Shown: positions 47,928 to 60,217 of the stretch, piece by piece
Numbering within the stretch: the stretch's first letter is position 1
How the letters are laid out: each line of letters begins with the position of its first letter
Source of the DNA: an uncultured Pseudomonadota bacterium
GTDB taxonomy: Bacteria; Pseudomonadota; Gammaproteobacteria; Steroidobacterales; Steroidobacteraceae
Length of the DNA: 64,000 nucleotides
Reading direction: 5' to 3'
NCBI GenBank assembly: GCA_903927005.1
Contig: CAIYLH010000036.1
Span: 1 to 64,000 of the forward strand
Program-made: the position numbers and the translations under genes
Notes under the pieces: generated by a model
What the model was told of the DNA's origin: nothing
Databases searched by the model: none
Seen by the model: only the letters and a program-made list of their open reading frames with translations

Positions 47928-48564
47928 CGGCGTACTCCAGTCGGAGGGGCTCAGGCAACGGCCGACCATCGAGGCTGACGGCGCCATCTGACGAACGCAG
48001 GCGACCGGTCGCATACCATTCTATGACCGTCGGATAGAGCAGGTGTTCCGCGCGGTGCACTCTTTGCGCCAGCGTCTCCTCGTTGTCGCCCGGCAGGACC
48101 GGTACCGGCGCCTGCGCCACGAGGGGCCCCCCGTCCAGTTCTTCGGTGACGAAGTGCACGCTGCAGCCGTGCCAGGACGCACCGTCGGCGAGCGCCCGAC
48201 TGTGGGTGTGCAGGCCCGTGTAGGCAGGCAGCAGCGAGGGGTGGATGTTCAGCATGCGGTCGGCGTAGTGCGCGACGAATTCTGCCGTGAAGATCCGCAT
48301 GTAGCCGGCGAGGATCACCAGCGCCGGATGATGGGCATCGATCGCTTCGATCAACGCGCGATCGTGCGCTGACCGATCGGCGTAGTCGCGGGGCGCGACG
48401 GCGATCGCCGGGATGCCGAGTGCACGCGCGCGCTCCAGGCCATAGGCGGCGGGCCGGTCGGAGACCACGGCGCGCACCTCCACGGGCAGCTGCCCGCTGG
48501 CGGCGGCGGCTGCTATTGCAGCGAAGTTGGTGCCGCTGCCTGACAGCAGGACGACGACCGGCAT
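47914..48564 (-). CDS. purN: Phosphoribosylglycinamide formyltransferase
   Basis: PurN formylates GAR with 10-formyl-THF in purine synthesis. The protein, about 216 residues, has LLSGSGTNF near residue 6, the folate-site block ILAGYMRIF, and NIHPSLLPAYTGLHTHSRAL with the catalytic Asn-His, followed by a later catalytic Asp in ELDGGP. The ATG at 48564 (MPVVVLL) matches the family start. A GTG at 48597, overlapping purM, would add 11 residues and is less likely. It is in the purM-purN-DUF3108 operon. Confidence 0.95.
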   Translation of the reverse strand: MPVVVLLSGSGTNFAAIAAAAASGQLPVEVRAVVSDRPAAYGLERARALGIPAIAVAPRDYADRSAHDRALIEAIDAHHPALVILAGYMRIFTAEFVAHYADRMLNIHPSLLPAYTGLHTHSRALADGASWHGCSVHFVTEELDGGPLVAQAPVPVLPGDNEETLAQRVHRAEHLLYPTVIEWYATGRLRSSDGAVSLDGRPLPEPLRLEYADAQH

Positions 48565-48577
48565 GCGGCCGGCGCGC

Positions 48578-49615
48578 TCAGCCGTCGAGGACGACACCGT
48601 TCGTGCCTGGGCGGACCTCGCCGATGATGCTGACGGTCTGGCCCTGGGCGCGCAGCAGCGTCATTGCCGCGTCGACCGAGTCCGGCGGCACGCAGACGGT
48701 CATGCCGATGCCGCAGTTGAACGTGCGGTGCATCTCCGTCTCGTTGATGTTCGCGGTCGATTTCAGCCACTCGAATACCGCCGGCCGCTGCCAGCCGGCG
48801 CGGTCCAGACGCACTTCGAGGCCGTCAGGCACCACCCGCGGGATGTTGTCCAGCAGGCCGCCACCCGTGATGTGGGCCAGCCCGTGTACCGGTACCGCCG
48901 CCAGCAGCGCCAGCAGCGGCTTGACGTAGATGCGGGTGGGCGCGAGCAGTTGGTCGTAGAGGGGCCGGCCGTCGACCTGCGTCGAGGCATCGGCGTGGCT
49001 GATCGCCAGTAGCTTGCGGATCAGCGAGTAGCCGTTCGAGTGAGGCCCCGAGGCGGCCAGTCCAAGCATGATGTCGCCGGCGCGCGTCGCGGTGCCATCG
49101 AGCATGCGGTCCTCGTCGACGATGCCGACGCAGAACCCGGCGAGGTCGTAGTCCTCGCCGTGGTACATGCCCGGCATCTCTGCGGTCTCACCGCCGACCA
49201 GCGCACAGCCTGCCTGTACGCAGCCTTCGGCGATGCCGGCGATGACTCGCTCGCCGACCGCGACGTCGAGCTTGCCGGTGGCGTAGTAGTCCAGGAAAAA
49301 GAGCGGCTCGGCGCCCTGCACCACGACGTCGTTGACGCACATCGCGACCAGATCGATGCCGATCGTGTCGTGGCGGCCGGTATCGATCGCAAGCCGCAGC
49401 TTGGTGCCGACGCCGTCCGTGCCTGAGACCAGAACCGGTTTGCGGTAACGGTCCAGCGGCACCCTGACCAGCGCGCCAAAGCCGCCCAGTCCGCCGAGTA
49501 CCTCGCGGCGCATGGTGCGCTTGACGTGGGGTTTGATGCGTTCGACCAGCTCGTCGCCGGCGTCGATGTCGACACCTGCGTCACGGTAGGTCACGGAAGG
49601 GCGCTGGTCGGTCAT
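48578..49615 (-). CDS. purM: Phosphoribosylformylglycinamidine cyclo-ligase
   Basis: AIR synthetase closes FGAM to AIR with ATP, the step after PurL in purine synthesis. The 345-residue protein has [49 protein letters not shown] and [13 protein letters not shown], all hallmark motifs. The ATG at 49615 matches the family start. It heads the purMN operon and is divergent from the DUF2066 gene, with a 16-base palindrome in the gap. Confidence 0.97.
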   Translation of the reverse strand: MTDQRPSVTYRDAGVDIDAGDELVERIKPHVKRTMRREVLGGLGGFGALVRVPLDRYRKPVLVSGTDGVGTKLRLAIDTGRHDTIGIDLVAMCVNDVVVQGAEPLFFLDYYATGKLDVAVGERVIAGIAEGCVQAGCALVGGETAEMPGMYHGEDYDLAGFCVGIVDEDRMLDGTATRAGDIMLGLAASGPHSNGYSLIRKLLAISHADASTQVDGRPLYDQLLAPTRIYVKPLLALLAAVPVHGLAHITGGGLLDNIPRVVPDGLEVRLDRAGWQRPAVFEWLKSTANINETEMHRTFNCGIGMTVCVPPDSVDAAMTLLRAQGQTVSIIGEVRPGTNGVVLDG

Positions 49616-49657
49616 GGGGGGTCGCCGGGCATGAGGGAAGGCTGTGGTATTTTACAT

Positions 49658-49673
49658 GGCGATCCGGATCGCC
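49658..49673. promoter_or_regulatory. Perfect 16-base palindrome in the purM/DUF2066 gap
   Basis: GGCGATCC and its mirror complement GGATCGCC form an uninterrupted palindrome between two divergent operons. On the minus strand a TAAAAT (rc of 49649-49655 region) lies beside it and could be the purM -10 box, which would put the palindrome in the promoter spacer. It does not resemble the PurR consensus. Confidence 0.4.
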
Positions 49674-49713
49674 GCCGGCTGAGCGGTGACCGGGACGTTT
49701 CGTCGGGATATTC

Positions 49714-50709
49714 ATGCGCCCTGTCAACCACGTCACTGCCGCATTTTTCCTCACCCTGGCCCTCCTAGGAGGGTCCCCGGGGGGGCTCGCCGCCGCCGTG
49801 GACGCGCTCTACGAGGGCGTCGTCGGGGGGGAATTGACCGAGGCAGGCCGCCCCGCCGCGGCAGCCGATGCCCTCCGGCAGGTGGTCGTGCGAGTCACGG
49901 GGCGCCGCGCCGCGGCCGCAGATCCCGTCCTTGCCTCGCTCTACGCCGACGCTTCCCGGCTCGCGCAGACCTACCGCTCCGGAGCGGCCGGGCAGGTCGT
50001 GGTCGCGTTCGATCCGGCCACGCTCGATGCCCGCTTGGCGAAGGCCGGTCAGCGCCTCTGGTCGCGCGAGCGACCGGTCACGCTGGTGGTGCTGGTGGCG
50101 CCCGGCGCGGCCGTGGGTGCGCGCTTCACCGCGACCGCGACCGCTGCGGCACGGCGCGAGATCCAGGCCGCCGCCCAGCTGCGCGGATTGCCGCTGATCT
50201 GGCCTGTGGGTCTTTCCCTGCCAGAGGAGGGTGCCCGCTACCAGGATGCTTTGGCTGGCCGGCTCGAGCCCCTGCTCGAGGTCGCCCGTCAGGCCCAAGC
50301 CGACGGCGTGCTGCTGGGGCGGGTCGCTGCGGGTGGCATCGCCTGGTCGTATGCCGGGTCGGCGGGTGCAGTCGTCGCCAATGGCGCTGCCGCCGACGCC
50401 ATCCAGGAGCTTGCCGATCGTTATGGCGCGCAGCTGGCGGCGGCGCCGGCTGACGCTGGCCGGCTGCTGGCGGTTGTGCAGGGCGTCCATGATCTCGCTG
50501 GCTATGCGGCCGCTTACGCCGCGGTTGCCGCAATTCCGAACGTGCGCAGCGTCGCGCTCGAGGAAGTGACTGGCTCCCGGTTGCGCTTTAGGCTCGCCTT
50601 TGATGGCGACACCGACGCCCTGCGCCGCGCGGTGCGCGAGTCCGCGCGCCTGCAGCTCGGCGAGTCGGCTGCGGCGAGCGGCGAACTGCAGCTGGTGCTG
50701 CGGCCATGA
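49714..50709 (+). CDS. DUF2066 family exported protein
   Basis: The 331-residue protein has an N-terminal hydrophobic signal segment (residues 8-27). The following DUF2066 region includes LYEGVV near 32, ADALRQVVVRVTG near 50, and the later GRLLAVVQGVHDLAGYAAAYAAVAAIPNVRSV block. It is very alanine-rich. The function is unknown. The family is commonly found upstream of hda in gammaproteobacteria, as here. Its stop overlaps the pgsA-like start by four bases. Confidence 0.85.
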   Translation: MRPVNHVTAAFFLTLALLGGSPGGLAAAVDALYEGVVGGELTEAGRPAAAADALRQVVVRVTGRRAAAADPVLASLYADASRLAQTYRSGAAGQVVVAFDPATLDARLAKAGQRLWSRERPVTLVVLVAPGAAVGARFTATATAAARREIQAAAQLRGLPLIWPVGLSLPEEGARYQDALAGRLEPLLEVARQAQADGVLLGRVAAGGIAWSYAGSAGAVVANGAAADAIQELADRYGAQLAAAPADAGRLLAVVQGVHDLAGYAAAYAAVAAIPNVRSVALEEVTGSRLRFRLAFDGDTDALRRAVRESARLQLGESAAASGELQLVLRP

Positions 50710-51275
50710 AGCTGGCCTGGCTGCCCAACGCGATCTGCATTGCACGGATCCTGCTGGTGTTGCCCAGCATGCTGGCGCTGCTGGCGGGTCGCTATGAGCT
50801 GACGTTGCTGCTGTTCGGCGTCGCGGCGATATCCGATGCGTTGGATGGCTGGCTTGCCAAGACCTTTGGCTGGACCAGCCGGCTGGGCAAGATCCTCGAC
50901 CCGATTGCCGACAAGCTGCTGCTGGTGTGCGTGTTCCTGACGCTCGCGTGGCTGGGTCGCGTACCGGTCTGGCTCGTGGCAACGGTCGTGCTGCGGGATC
51001 TGCTGATCGTGAGTGGTGCTGCGGCTTACCACTTCCTGATCGGCTATCTCGAGGGCCATCCGACGCCGGTCAGCAAATTGAACACGCTGTTGCAGCTGCT
51101 GCTCGTGCTGGCGGTGACGGCCGCCGCGGCTTGGCCTGCGGTGCCGTCCGCGCTGTTGGTTGCGTTGGGTGCGGCGACGTTCGTGACCACGGTCGTCAGT
51201 GGTATCGACTATGTAATGACCTACGCACGTGCGGCCGTACGCGCCAGGCGTGGTCACGCGCCGGCGGTATCGTAG
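50706..51275 (+). CDS. CDP-alcohol phosphatidyltransferase, PgsA-like
   Basis: The 189-residue integral membrane enzyme carries the CDP-alcohol transferase signature D-x2-D-G-x2-A-x8-G-x3-D-x3-D, seen as SDALDGWLAKTFGWTSRLGK and LDPIADK. About five hydrophobic spans are predicted. It starts NAICIARILL, typical of phosphatidylglycerophosphate synthase. It may make PGP from CDP-diacylglycerol and glycerol-3-phosphate; the precise alcohol cannot be proven. It is coupled to the genes on both sides. Confidence 0.88.
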   Translation: MKLAWLPNAICIARILLVLPSMLALLAGRYELTLLLFGVAAISDALDGWLAKTFGWTSRLGKILDPIADKLLLVCVFLTLAWLGRVPVWLVATVVLRDLLIVSGAAAYHFLIGYLEGHPTPVSKLNTLLQLLLVLAVTAAAAWPAVPSALLVALGAATFVTTVVSGIDYVMTYARAAVRARRGHAPAVS

Positions 51276-51938
51276 TGGAACAGTTGCCGTTGGGCGTGCA
51301 GCTGCGGCCCGCCTCGACAATGGCGGGCTTCTACGTGGGCCCCAATGGCGCGCTGGTGGCAGCGCTGGAGGCGCGCGCGACGACCGCGGCGTTGCCGCCG
51401 CTACTGCTGTGGTCGACGCCGGGCCTGGGCCGCTCGCACTTGCTGCAAGGCAGCTGTGCGCGAGCGACGCAGGAGGGTCGTCGGGCTGGCTACCTGCCGC
51501 TCGCCGAGCCGTGGCCGGACCCGGCGATGCTCGCGGGTCTGGAGCAGTTGGACCTGCTGTGCCTGGATGACTTCGATCGCGTCATCGGCCAGAGCGCATG
51601 GGAGTCGGCGCTGTTCCGGCTATATAACGATATCGCCGAGCGCGGTGGCAACCTGGTGCTCAGCGCAAGCGCCGCGCCCGCCGGGCTCGATGTCCACCTC
51701 GCAGATCTCGCCTCGCGGCTGTCTGCCTGCGTCGTATTTCAATTGCGATCGCTCGAGGATCTGGAGCAGGGCGTGGCGCTCAAGGGGCGCGCGCGCAGCC
51801 TGGGCGTGGAGCTGCCCGACGAGACGTTGCAGTATCTGCAGCGGCGGTTGCCGCGCGAGCTGTCGGCCTTGTGCGATGCGCTGGACCGGCTGGACGCCGC
51901 CTCGCTGTCCCACCAGCGACGCTTGACGGTGCCGTTCG

Positions 51939-52960
<1,022 letters not shown>

Positions 52961-52975
52961 CTAGCGTCCGTGAAC

Positions 52976-53287
52976 ATGGGGATGTTCAATAATGGCATGT
53001 TTGTCGCGCGGGGTTGCTGCGTGCTGGTAGGCGTGGCGTCGCTCGCGGCTGGCTGTGCGAGCGCCCCGATACAGACGATGAGCGATACCCGCCAGACAAT
53101 ACGGGCGGCCGAGGCGGCTGGCGCGTCCCAGGCGGCGCCCGAGGCGCTGGCCGCTGCGCGCGATGAGTTGCACCGTGCCGAGCAGATGATCCGCGTGGGC
53201 GAGTACCGCGCGGCTCGGCGCGAGGCTGAGGCGGCCCGTCAGCGGGCCGCCGATGCACTCAGTGCCGCGCAGCAGCAGCCACGCTGA
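52976..53287 (+). CDS. DUF4398 domain lipoprotein
   Basis: The 103-residue protein has a lipoprotein signal ending in the lipobox LAAGC, so the mature protein is lipid-anchored through that cysteine. The rest is an alanine-rich helical DUF4398-like domain with AAPEALAAARDELHRAEQMI and AARREAEAARQRAADAL, probably a coiled coil. Several in-frame ATGs (52976, 52982, 52997) are possible; the first is given with low certainty. It is convergent with the transglycosylase gene. Confidence 0.72.
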   Translation: MGMFNNGMFVARGCCVLVGVASLAAGCASAPIQTMSDTRQTIRAAEAAGASQAAPEALAAARDELHRAEQMIRVGEYRAARREAEAARQRAADALSAAQQQPR

Positions 53288-53293
53288 TTCGGT

Positions 53294-53902
53294 TCAGCCG
53301 CGCCAGCGGTCGGCCAGACGCGTCAACACCAGATCCGGATACTCGCGACGGCCGCGGCTGCCGTTGTAGCGCGCCAGCGCCTTGCGGTAATCGTTGTGCT
53401 CGGCGTTCATGTAGTAGCCGAGGATTTCGCAGCCGACCCGGATGTTGAATTCGACGCTGCCGAACAGGCGGTTGTCGATGCCCAGTTGCCGCGGCCAGAA
53501 CGGCATCACCTGCATCAGGCCCACTGCGCCCGCACGCGAGACCGCATAGCGGTTGAAGTGGCTCTCGACGTCGATGACCGCCAGCACCAGCTCCGGCGTC
53601 AGCAGCAGTTCGACGCCATGCTCGGCGCGGTAGCGAGCGACGATGGCGTTCGACTCGCAGTACACCGAATGCAGGATGTCGAGCCGCTCGGTGGGCGCCT
53701 GCACGATGCGCCGCATCTGTGGCTCGTGCAGCTTGAAGAACACCTCGCCGCCAAAGCGGTCGCCGTGGCCGTCGCAGCGCGTCGTCGCTAGCGCGTGCTC
53801 AAGCACGGCCCGCAGCTCCGGGTCCTGCTGCTGGTCCGCCCAGGCCGGGGCGGCCAGCGCGAGCAACGCCGCCAGGCCCAGTCCGATGGCTGAGCTGCGC
53901 AT
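53294..53902 (-). CDS. Lytic transglycosylase, SLT domain
   Basis: The 202-residue exported protein has a signal peptide (MRSSAIGLGLAALLALAAPAWA). Its goose-lysozyme-like SLT domain has the catalytic Glu in VIDVESHFNRYAVSRAGAVG, LMQVMPFWP and the NGSRGRREYP end. It cleaves peptidoglycan glycan strands in the periplasm with formation of anhydro-MurNAc. It is 15 bases downstream of proS and may share its transcript. Confidence 0.92.
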   Translation of the reverse strand: MRSSAIGLGLAALLALAAPAWADQQQDPELRAVLEHALATTRCDGHGDRFGGEVFFKLHEPQMRRIVQAPTERLDILHSVYCESNAIVARYRAEHGVELLLTPELVLAVIDVESHFNRYAVSRAGAVGLMQVMPFWPRQLGIDNRLFGSVEFNIRVGCEILGYYMNAEHNDYRKALARYNGSRGRREYPDLVLTRLADRWRG

Positions 53903-53917
53903 TCGCCTCGCCTCGTG

Positions 53918-55627
53918 TCAGCCCGTTCGGCGGCTGCGGAGGAACGCGATCGCTTCGCCAGCTACGAACTCCTCGTTCTCGCTCGCGCGACGGTGGCGAT
54001 ACTCGAGCTTGCCTGCATCCAGCCCGCGTTCTCCCACCACGATCCGGTGCGGAATGCCGTACAGCTCTGCATCGACAAACTTGACGCCCGGTCGGGCATC
54101 CCGGTCGTCGAGCAGCACGTCGAAGCCGGCGGCCTCAAGTTCACTGTACAGTTGGTCGCTGGCGTCGCGTACGCGCTGCGACTTCTGGTAGTTCATGGGT
54201 ACGATCACCACATCGAACGGCGCGATCGGGTCCGGCCAGATGATGCCGCGCTCGTCATTGTTCTGCTCGATCGCAGCGGCCACCACACGGGTCACTCCGA
54301 TTCCGTAGCAGCCCATCAGCATGGCGGTCTTGGTGCCCTGCGCGTCGAGCACGCTCGCGTCCAGCGATTCGCTGTACTTGCGGCCGAGCTTGAATACGTG
54401 GCCAACCTCGATGCCGCGCGCGATCGACAGGTGTCCCTTGCCCGAGGGGCTCGGATCGCCTTCGACGACGTTGCGCAGGTCCGCGGCGGCTGACTCTGGC
54501 AGGTCGCGGCCCCAGTTCACGCCCGTCAGGTGCGCGTCGGGCGCGTTTGCGCCGCAGACGAAGTCGGCCATCGCCAGGGCGGAGTGGTCGGCGATGATCT
54601 GGCAGCGCAGCTTGACCGGGCCAAGGAAGCCGATCTCGGCGCCGAGCAGTTCGATGATGCGCGCGGGCGCTGCCATGCGCAGCGGGCTTGCGACCGCCGC
54701 CAGGTTCTGTGCCTTGACGGCGTTCAGTTCATGGTCGCCGCGGATCACCAGCGCCACCAGGCCGCCGTCGGCGCCGTCGACGATCAGGGTCTTGATGCAC
54801 TTGGCCGCAGGCACTTTGAGCATCGCGGCGAGTTCGGCGATGGTCTTTACGTGCGGGGTCGGGACCTGCGTCATTACCTCGGTGGCGGTCGGTCGCGGGC
54901 CTGCCGGAGCCACGGCCTCGGCCTTCTCGATGTTGGCGGCGTAGTCGTCACCATCGGAGAACGCGATGGCGTCCTCGCCGGAGGCGGCGAGCACGTGGAA
55001 TTCCTGCGAGCCGGTGCCGCCGATTGCGCCGGGGTCGGCGAGCACGGCGCGGAACTTCAGCCCCAGACGGGTGAAGATGCGCGTGTAGGCGTCGTACATC
55101 AGGCGGTAGCCCTCGTCGAGCGAGGCTTCGTCCGCGTGGAAGCTGTACGCGTCCTTCATGATGAATTCGCGTGCGCGCATCACGCCGAAGCGCGGCCGGA
55201 TCTCGTCGCGGAACTTCAGCTGGATCTGGTAGAAATTCACCGGCAGCTGGCGGTAGCTCTTGAGCTCGCGGCGCGCGATGTCGGTGATGACCTCCTCGTG
55301 GGTCGGGCCATACACGTAGCCGCGGTCGTGGCGATCGCGCAGGCGCAGCAGCTCAGGCCCAAACTGGTCCCAGCGGCCGGATTCCTGCCACAGCTCCGCC
55401 GGCTGGATGGTGGGCATCAGCATTTCCAGCGCGCCGGCCCGGTTCATTTCTTCGCGAACGATGTTCTCGACCTTGCGCAGCACCCGCAGACCCATGGGCA
55501 GCCAGCTGTACAGACCCGCCGCCAGGCGGCGGACCAGTCCGGCCCGCAGCATCAACTGGTGGCTGATGATCTCGGCGTCGGCCGGGAGTTCCTTCAGATT
55601 TACGATCGGGTAGGCGGACAGGCGCAT
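53918..55627 (-). CDS. proS: Prolyl-tRNA synthetase, bacterial type with editing insert
   Basis: This class II enzyme charges tRNA-Pro and deacylates Ala-tRNA-Pro. The protein is about 569 residues (E. coli 572). It has the class II motif 2 region [11 protein letters not shown] near 105, then the INS editing domain at about 225-400 with AKCIKTLIV and [11 protein letters not shown]. The motif 3 region GCYGIGVTR is near 435, and a C-terminal anticodon-binding domain follows. ATG 55627 (MRLSAYP) matches the family start. A TTG at 55648 extends it by 7 residues and is less likely. Confidence 0.95.
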   Translation of the reverse strand: MRLSAYPIVNLKELPADAEIISHQLMLRAGLVRRLAAGLYSWLPMGLRVLRKVENIVREEMNRAGALEMLMPTIQPAELWQESGRWDQFGPELLRLRDRHDRGYVYGPTHEEVITDIARRELKSYRQLPVNFYQIQLKFRDEIRPRFGVMRAREFIMKDAYSFHADEASLDEGYRLMYDAYTRIFTRLGLKFRAVLADPGAIGGTGSQEFHVLAASGEDAIAFSDGDDYAANIEKAEAVAPAGPRPTATEVMTQVPTPHVKTIAELAAMLKVPAAKCIKTLIVDGADGGLVALVIRGDHELNAVKAQNLAAVASPLRMAAPARIIELLGAEIGFLGPVKLRCQIIADHSALAMADFVCGANAPDAHLTGVNWGRDLPESAAADLRNVVEGDPSPSGKGHLSIARGIEVGHVFKLGRKYSESLDASVLDAQGTKTAMLMGCYGIGVTRVVAAAIEQNNDERGIIWPDPIAPFDVVIVPMNYQKSQRVRDASDQLYSELEAAGFDVLLDDRDARPGVKFVDAELYGIPHRIVVGERGLDAGKLEYRHRRASENEEFVAGEAIAFLRSRRTG

Positions 55628-55750
55628 GCGGGAGGGGGCCTTGGTCAAAAAAGGGGCGCGGGGCGCGGCTAGGGCCGAATATTAACAGGCAAGGGGCCCA
55701 GGCCCCGCCTGAGGTTGTTGCTGACACCTCCCGGCACTATGATCCGCTGC

Positions 55751-56560
55751 ATGCCAGACATAGACGACCTGACCGCCCGACCGCCGTCCCCGCCCACCCG
55801 CCGCGGGGTCTTCCTGCTGCCCAACCTGCTGACGACCGGCACGCTGTTCTCCGGCTTCTACGCCATCGTTGCCGCGATCGACGGCAATTTTGACCGTGCC
55901 GCGATGGCCATTTTCGGGGCCATGCTCTGCGACGGCCTGGACGGCCGGGTGGCCCGCTGGACGCATACCGAGACGCTTTTCGGGAAGGAATACGACAGCC
56001 TGTCGGACCTGGTGGCCTTCGGCCTGGCCCCGGCGCTAGTGGTCTACCAGTGGGGCGTTGCCCGGCTGACCGAGCACAACGCAGTCTGGGGCCGCCTCGG
56101 CTGGCTGGTGACGTTCTTCTACGCGGTGGCCACGGCGCTGCGCCTGGCCCGCTTCAACACCCGCACCGCGTCAGTGGACAAGCGCTTCTTCGAGGGCCTG
56201 CCTTCGCCCGCTGCTGCGGCGGTGGTGGCCTCGTTCATCTGGTGTGCCCACACCTACGACGCCTACATCCCGGTCAGCGGACTGGTGGCCCTGATCGCCG
56301 CCTTCGTCGTCACCGCCGTGATCGGCGTGCTGATGGTTAGCCGCTTCTACTATTCGAGCTTCAAGGGCTTCAAGCTGACTGGTCGGGTGCGCTACACCTC
56401 GGTGCTGCTGATCCCGCTGACCTTCGCGGTGATCTTCAGTGAGCCGCCGCTGGTGCTGTTCCTGCTATTTGGCGTCTTCGCGTTGTCGGCGCCTGTCGCC
56501 TGGCTGTGGCGACGATTGCGTCGCCGGCCGAACGAAGGATCGGCCCCGGGCCCACGTTGA
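55751..56560 (+). CDS. pssA: CDP-diacylglycerol--serine O-phosphatidyltransferase
   Basis: This membrane enzyme makes phosphatidylserine, the precursor of phosphatidylethanolamine. The 269-residue protein is of the class II (Bacillus/Sinorhizobium-like) PssA type. It has LLPNLLTTGTLFSGFYAI and the CDP-alcohol signature CDGLDGRVARWTHTETLFGK followed by YDSLSDLVAFGLAP, with about seven spans. Two ATGs are close, 55739 and 55751. A TATGAT at 55738-55743 with TTGTTG 17 bases upstream would place the transcript start at the second ATG, so it may be leaderless. Confidence 0.93.
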   Translation: MPDIDDLTARPPSPPTRRGVFLLPNLLTTGTLFSGFYAIVAAIDGNFDRAAMAIFGAMLCDGLDGRVARWTHTETLFGKEYDSLSDLVAFGLAPALVVYQWGVARLTEHNAVWGRLGWLVTFFYAVATALRLARFNTRTASVDKRFFEGLPSPAAAAVVASFIWCAHTYDAYIPVSGLVALIAAFVVTAVIGVLMVSRFYYSSFKGFKLTGRVRYTSVLLIPLTFAVIFSEPPLVLFLLFGVFALSAPVAWLWRRLRRRPNEGSAPGPR

Positions 56561-57288
56561 TGGATGCCCGTCGCGCGGCGATCCTCGAGGCGATGGGCAT
56601 CGATCGCTTCGTTGCCCGGGCGCCGCTCGTGGAGCCATTGTCGTCGCCGTCAGCGTCTGTTCAAAGTACAGGTCCGGTGGTCGCGCCGGCCACCCCGAGC
56701 GGGGTGGATGACCTCGACGTAGCGAGCCTCGATTGGGATGCCCTGGCAGGCCAGGTGGCGACTTGCACGCGCTGCGCTCTGGCCGCTGGCCGCAGCCAGA
56801 GCGTTTTTGGCGGCGGCGATCGCGCCGCGCGCTGGATGATCGTCGGGGAGGGTCCCGGCGCTGAGGAGGACAGGGCGGGGGAGCCGTTCCTCGGTAGCGC
56901 CGGTCAGTTGCTTGACTCGATGCTGCAGGCGATCGGGCTGCGGCGCCCGCAGGTGTACATGGCGAACATCCTCAAGTGCCGTGCGCCCGGTAACCGCGAC
57001 CCGCATCCGGCAGAGGCGCGCTGCTGCATGCCGTTCCTGCAGCGGCAGATTGAGCTGGTCGATCCTGGGCTGATCCTGTGCCTCGGGCGCATCGCCGCTC
57101 ACAGCCTGCTCGGCGTCGAGACCCCGCTCGGGCAGCTGCGCGGGCGGGTGCACGAGCTTAAGCCGCTGGGCAGGAAGGTCGTGGTCACCTACCACCCCGG
57201 CTACCTGCTGCGCACCCCTGGCGAGAAGCGCAAGGTGTGGGCCGACCTGCAGCTGGCGATGGAGACGGCACGTGGCCAGCGCGCCTAA
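56560..57288 (+). CDS. Uracil-DNA glycosylase, family 4
   Basis: This iron-sulphur uracil-DNA glycosylase excises uracil from DNA. The 242-residue protein has a variable N-terminus of about 60 residues. The catalytic domain has the cluster cysteines in CTRCAL, the GEGPGAEED motif with GEPFLGSAGQLLD, NILKCRAPGNRDP and the C-terminal TYHPGYLLR motif. The ATG overlaps the pssA stop (TGATG). It is co-translated with rimI, whose start overlaps its end by 17 bases. Confidence 0.93.
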   Translation: MDARRAAILEAMGIDRFVARAPLVEPLSSPSASVQSTGPVVAPATPSGVDDLDVASLDWDALAGQVATCTRCALAAGRSQSVFGGGDRAARWMIVGEGPGAEEDRAGEPFLGSAGQLLDSMLQAIGLRRPQVYMANILKCRAPGNRDPHPAEARCCMPFLQRQIELVDPGLILCLGRIAAHSLLGVETPLGQLRGRVHELKPLGRKVVVTYHPGYLLRTPGEKRKVWADLQLAMETARGQRA

Positions 57289-57799
57289 CCGTTTGCCGCC
57301 CGCCCGGGTCACTCATCGGGCGATGACGGAAACCGATGTCGGCGCCGTCAGCGACCTCGAAAACCTCTCGTACATGTTTCCGTGGAGTATCGGCATCTTC
57401 CGCGACTGTCTGCGGGTGGGTTACACCTGCCGGCTGGTGCAGGCCCTGGATGGAATCGGTGGCTACGGCATCATGTCGATGGGGGCGGGCGAGGCCCACA
57501 TCCTGAACATCTGCATCCGCGCCGACCTGCGCGGTCAGAGCGTCGGCCGGCGCCTGATGACCTGGCTGTTGGACGAGGCGCACCGCGCCGGCCAGGGCTG
57601 GACCTTCCTCGAGGTCCGCCCCTCCAACCGCCCGGCGATCCTGCTGTACGAGCAGCTGGGTTTTGCGCAGGTGGGCCTGCGGCGCGGCTATTACCAGGCT
57701 GTCGGCGGCCGCGAGGATGCGATCGTCTACAGGCTCGATCTGGACCAGTGGGGCGCGGCGCGGGAGCGGGCCGCGAACAAAGTGCGACCCGAGCGCTGA
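57272..57799 (+). CDS. rimI: Ribosomal protein S18-alanine N-acetyltransferase
   Basis: This GNAT acetyltransferase modifies the N-terminal alanine of S18. The 175-residue protein has the [15 protein letters not shown] opening, the acetyl-CoA loop [14 protein letters not shown] near residue 90, [18 protein letters not shown] near 115 and a Tyr pair in GYYQ. It starts with GTG inside the preceding gene. Pairing of the glycosylase and rimI genes is common in gammaproteobacteria. Confidence 0.93.
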   Translation: MASAPNRLPPARVTHRAMTETDVGAVSDLENLSYMFPWSIGIFRDCLRVGYTCRLVQALDGIGGYGIMSMGAGEAHILNICIRADLRGQSVGRRLMTWLLDEAHRAGQGWTFLEVRPSNRPAILLYEQLGFAQVGLRRGYYQAVGGREDAIVYRLDLDQWGAARERAANKVRPER

Positions 57800-57834
57800 C
57801 CGGCTACCATTGCGGCCCCTCGAGGCCGTATCCG

Positions 57835-59436
<1,602 letters not shown>

Positions 59437-59454
59437 GACGGCGGCGCTACCAAG

Positions 59455-60217
59455 CTACCAAGCGGTGGGATCGACGCCGTAGTAGTGCGCGAGTTCCTCG
59501 TACAGGGGCGAGTCGAACGATGCGAGCCGTTGCGGCGCTTCGAAGAACGCCTCACTCGCATAGGCGATGAACTCCGTTTCGTTCTGCAGCGCGTCCGGGT
59601 CGAGCGGTGTCTGGTCGCCGCGTTCGATCGTAGCGGCCAGTGCCTCGAATGAGGCCCGCACCTGCGGACGGTTACGCAATACGCCATCGGCATGGTCGAG
59701 GTGGTGCGCGAACTCATGCACCACGGGGCTGCAACGCTCGTCTGCCGACGCCACATCGCTCCAGGCGAGGATCACGCTCGAGGTATCCCATGCCTCGCCC
59801 GAGACCTCCTGCTCGTATTCGGTGACCACGCCATGTTCCTCCTCCCGCTGCGGGACGATGAAGGGCTCTGGATAGACGAGGATTGAGCGCAGCTCTGCGA
59901 AGCAGACGCGCGGCCCTAGCAGCAGCAGGCAGGCTTGGCTGGCGATCTCCACCCGCATGTTTGCATCGACCACGGCCCCCGCGCAGCCGACGAACGACTG
60001 CTCGTGCAGGAACACGTGCACGCGCGCCGCGAGTACCGGTCGCAGGCTGGCCGGCAGGCGACGCCAACTGCGCGTCTGCTCCAGCAGCGCCTGCAGCGGC
60101 GCGGGCAGCGGCGTGGCGAGTCGCTGGCGGCGTCGGCGATGGCGCCACCAGGGGGGGTGCCGCGATCGCGGCGATGATGACCAGCGCCGCGGCCAGGATC
60201 CCCCCGAGGGCGTTCAT
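59455..60217 (-). pseudogene. MtfA-like zinc-dependent peptidase, N-terminal frameshift
   Basis: MtfA-type metallopeptidases have a gluzincin HExxH site, seen here as VVHEFAHHLDHADG, and a downstream Glu in NETEFIAYASEAFFE. In E. coli MtfA binds Mlc. The reading frame from the ATG at 60217 (MNALGG, then one membrane helix) runs to a G7 run at 60151-60157. The MtfA domain continues in another frame (WWRHRRRRQR...). Removing one G joins both parts into a protein of about 253 residues. Without the join, translation would start only in the MtfA domain near 60021. The ATG overlaps the transglutaminase stop. Confidence 0.8.
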
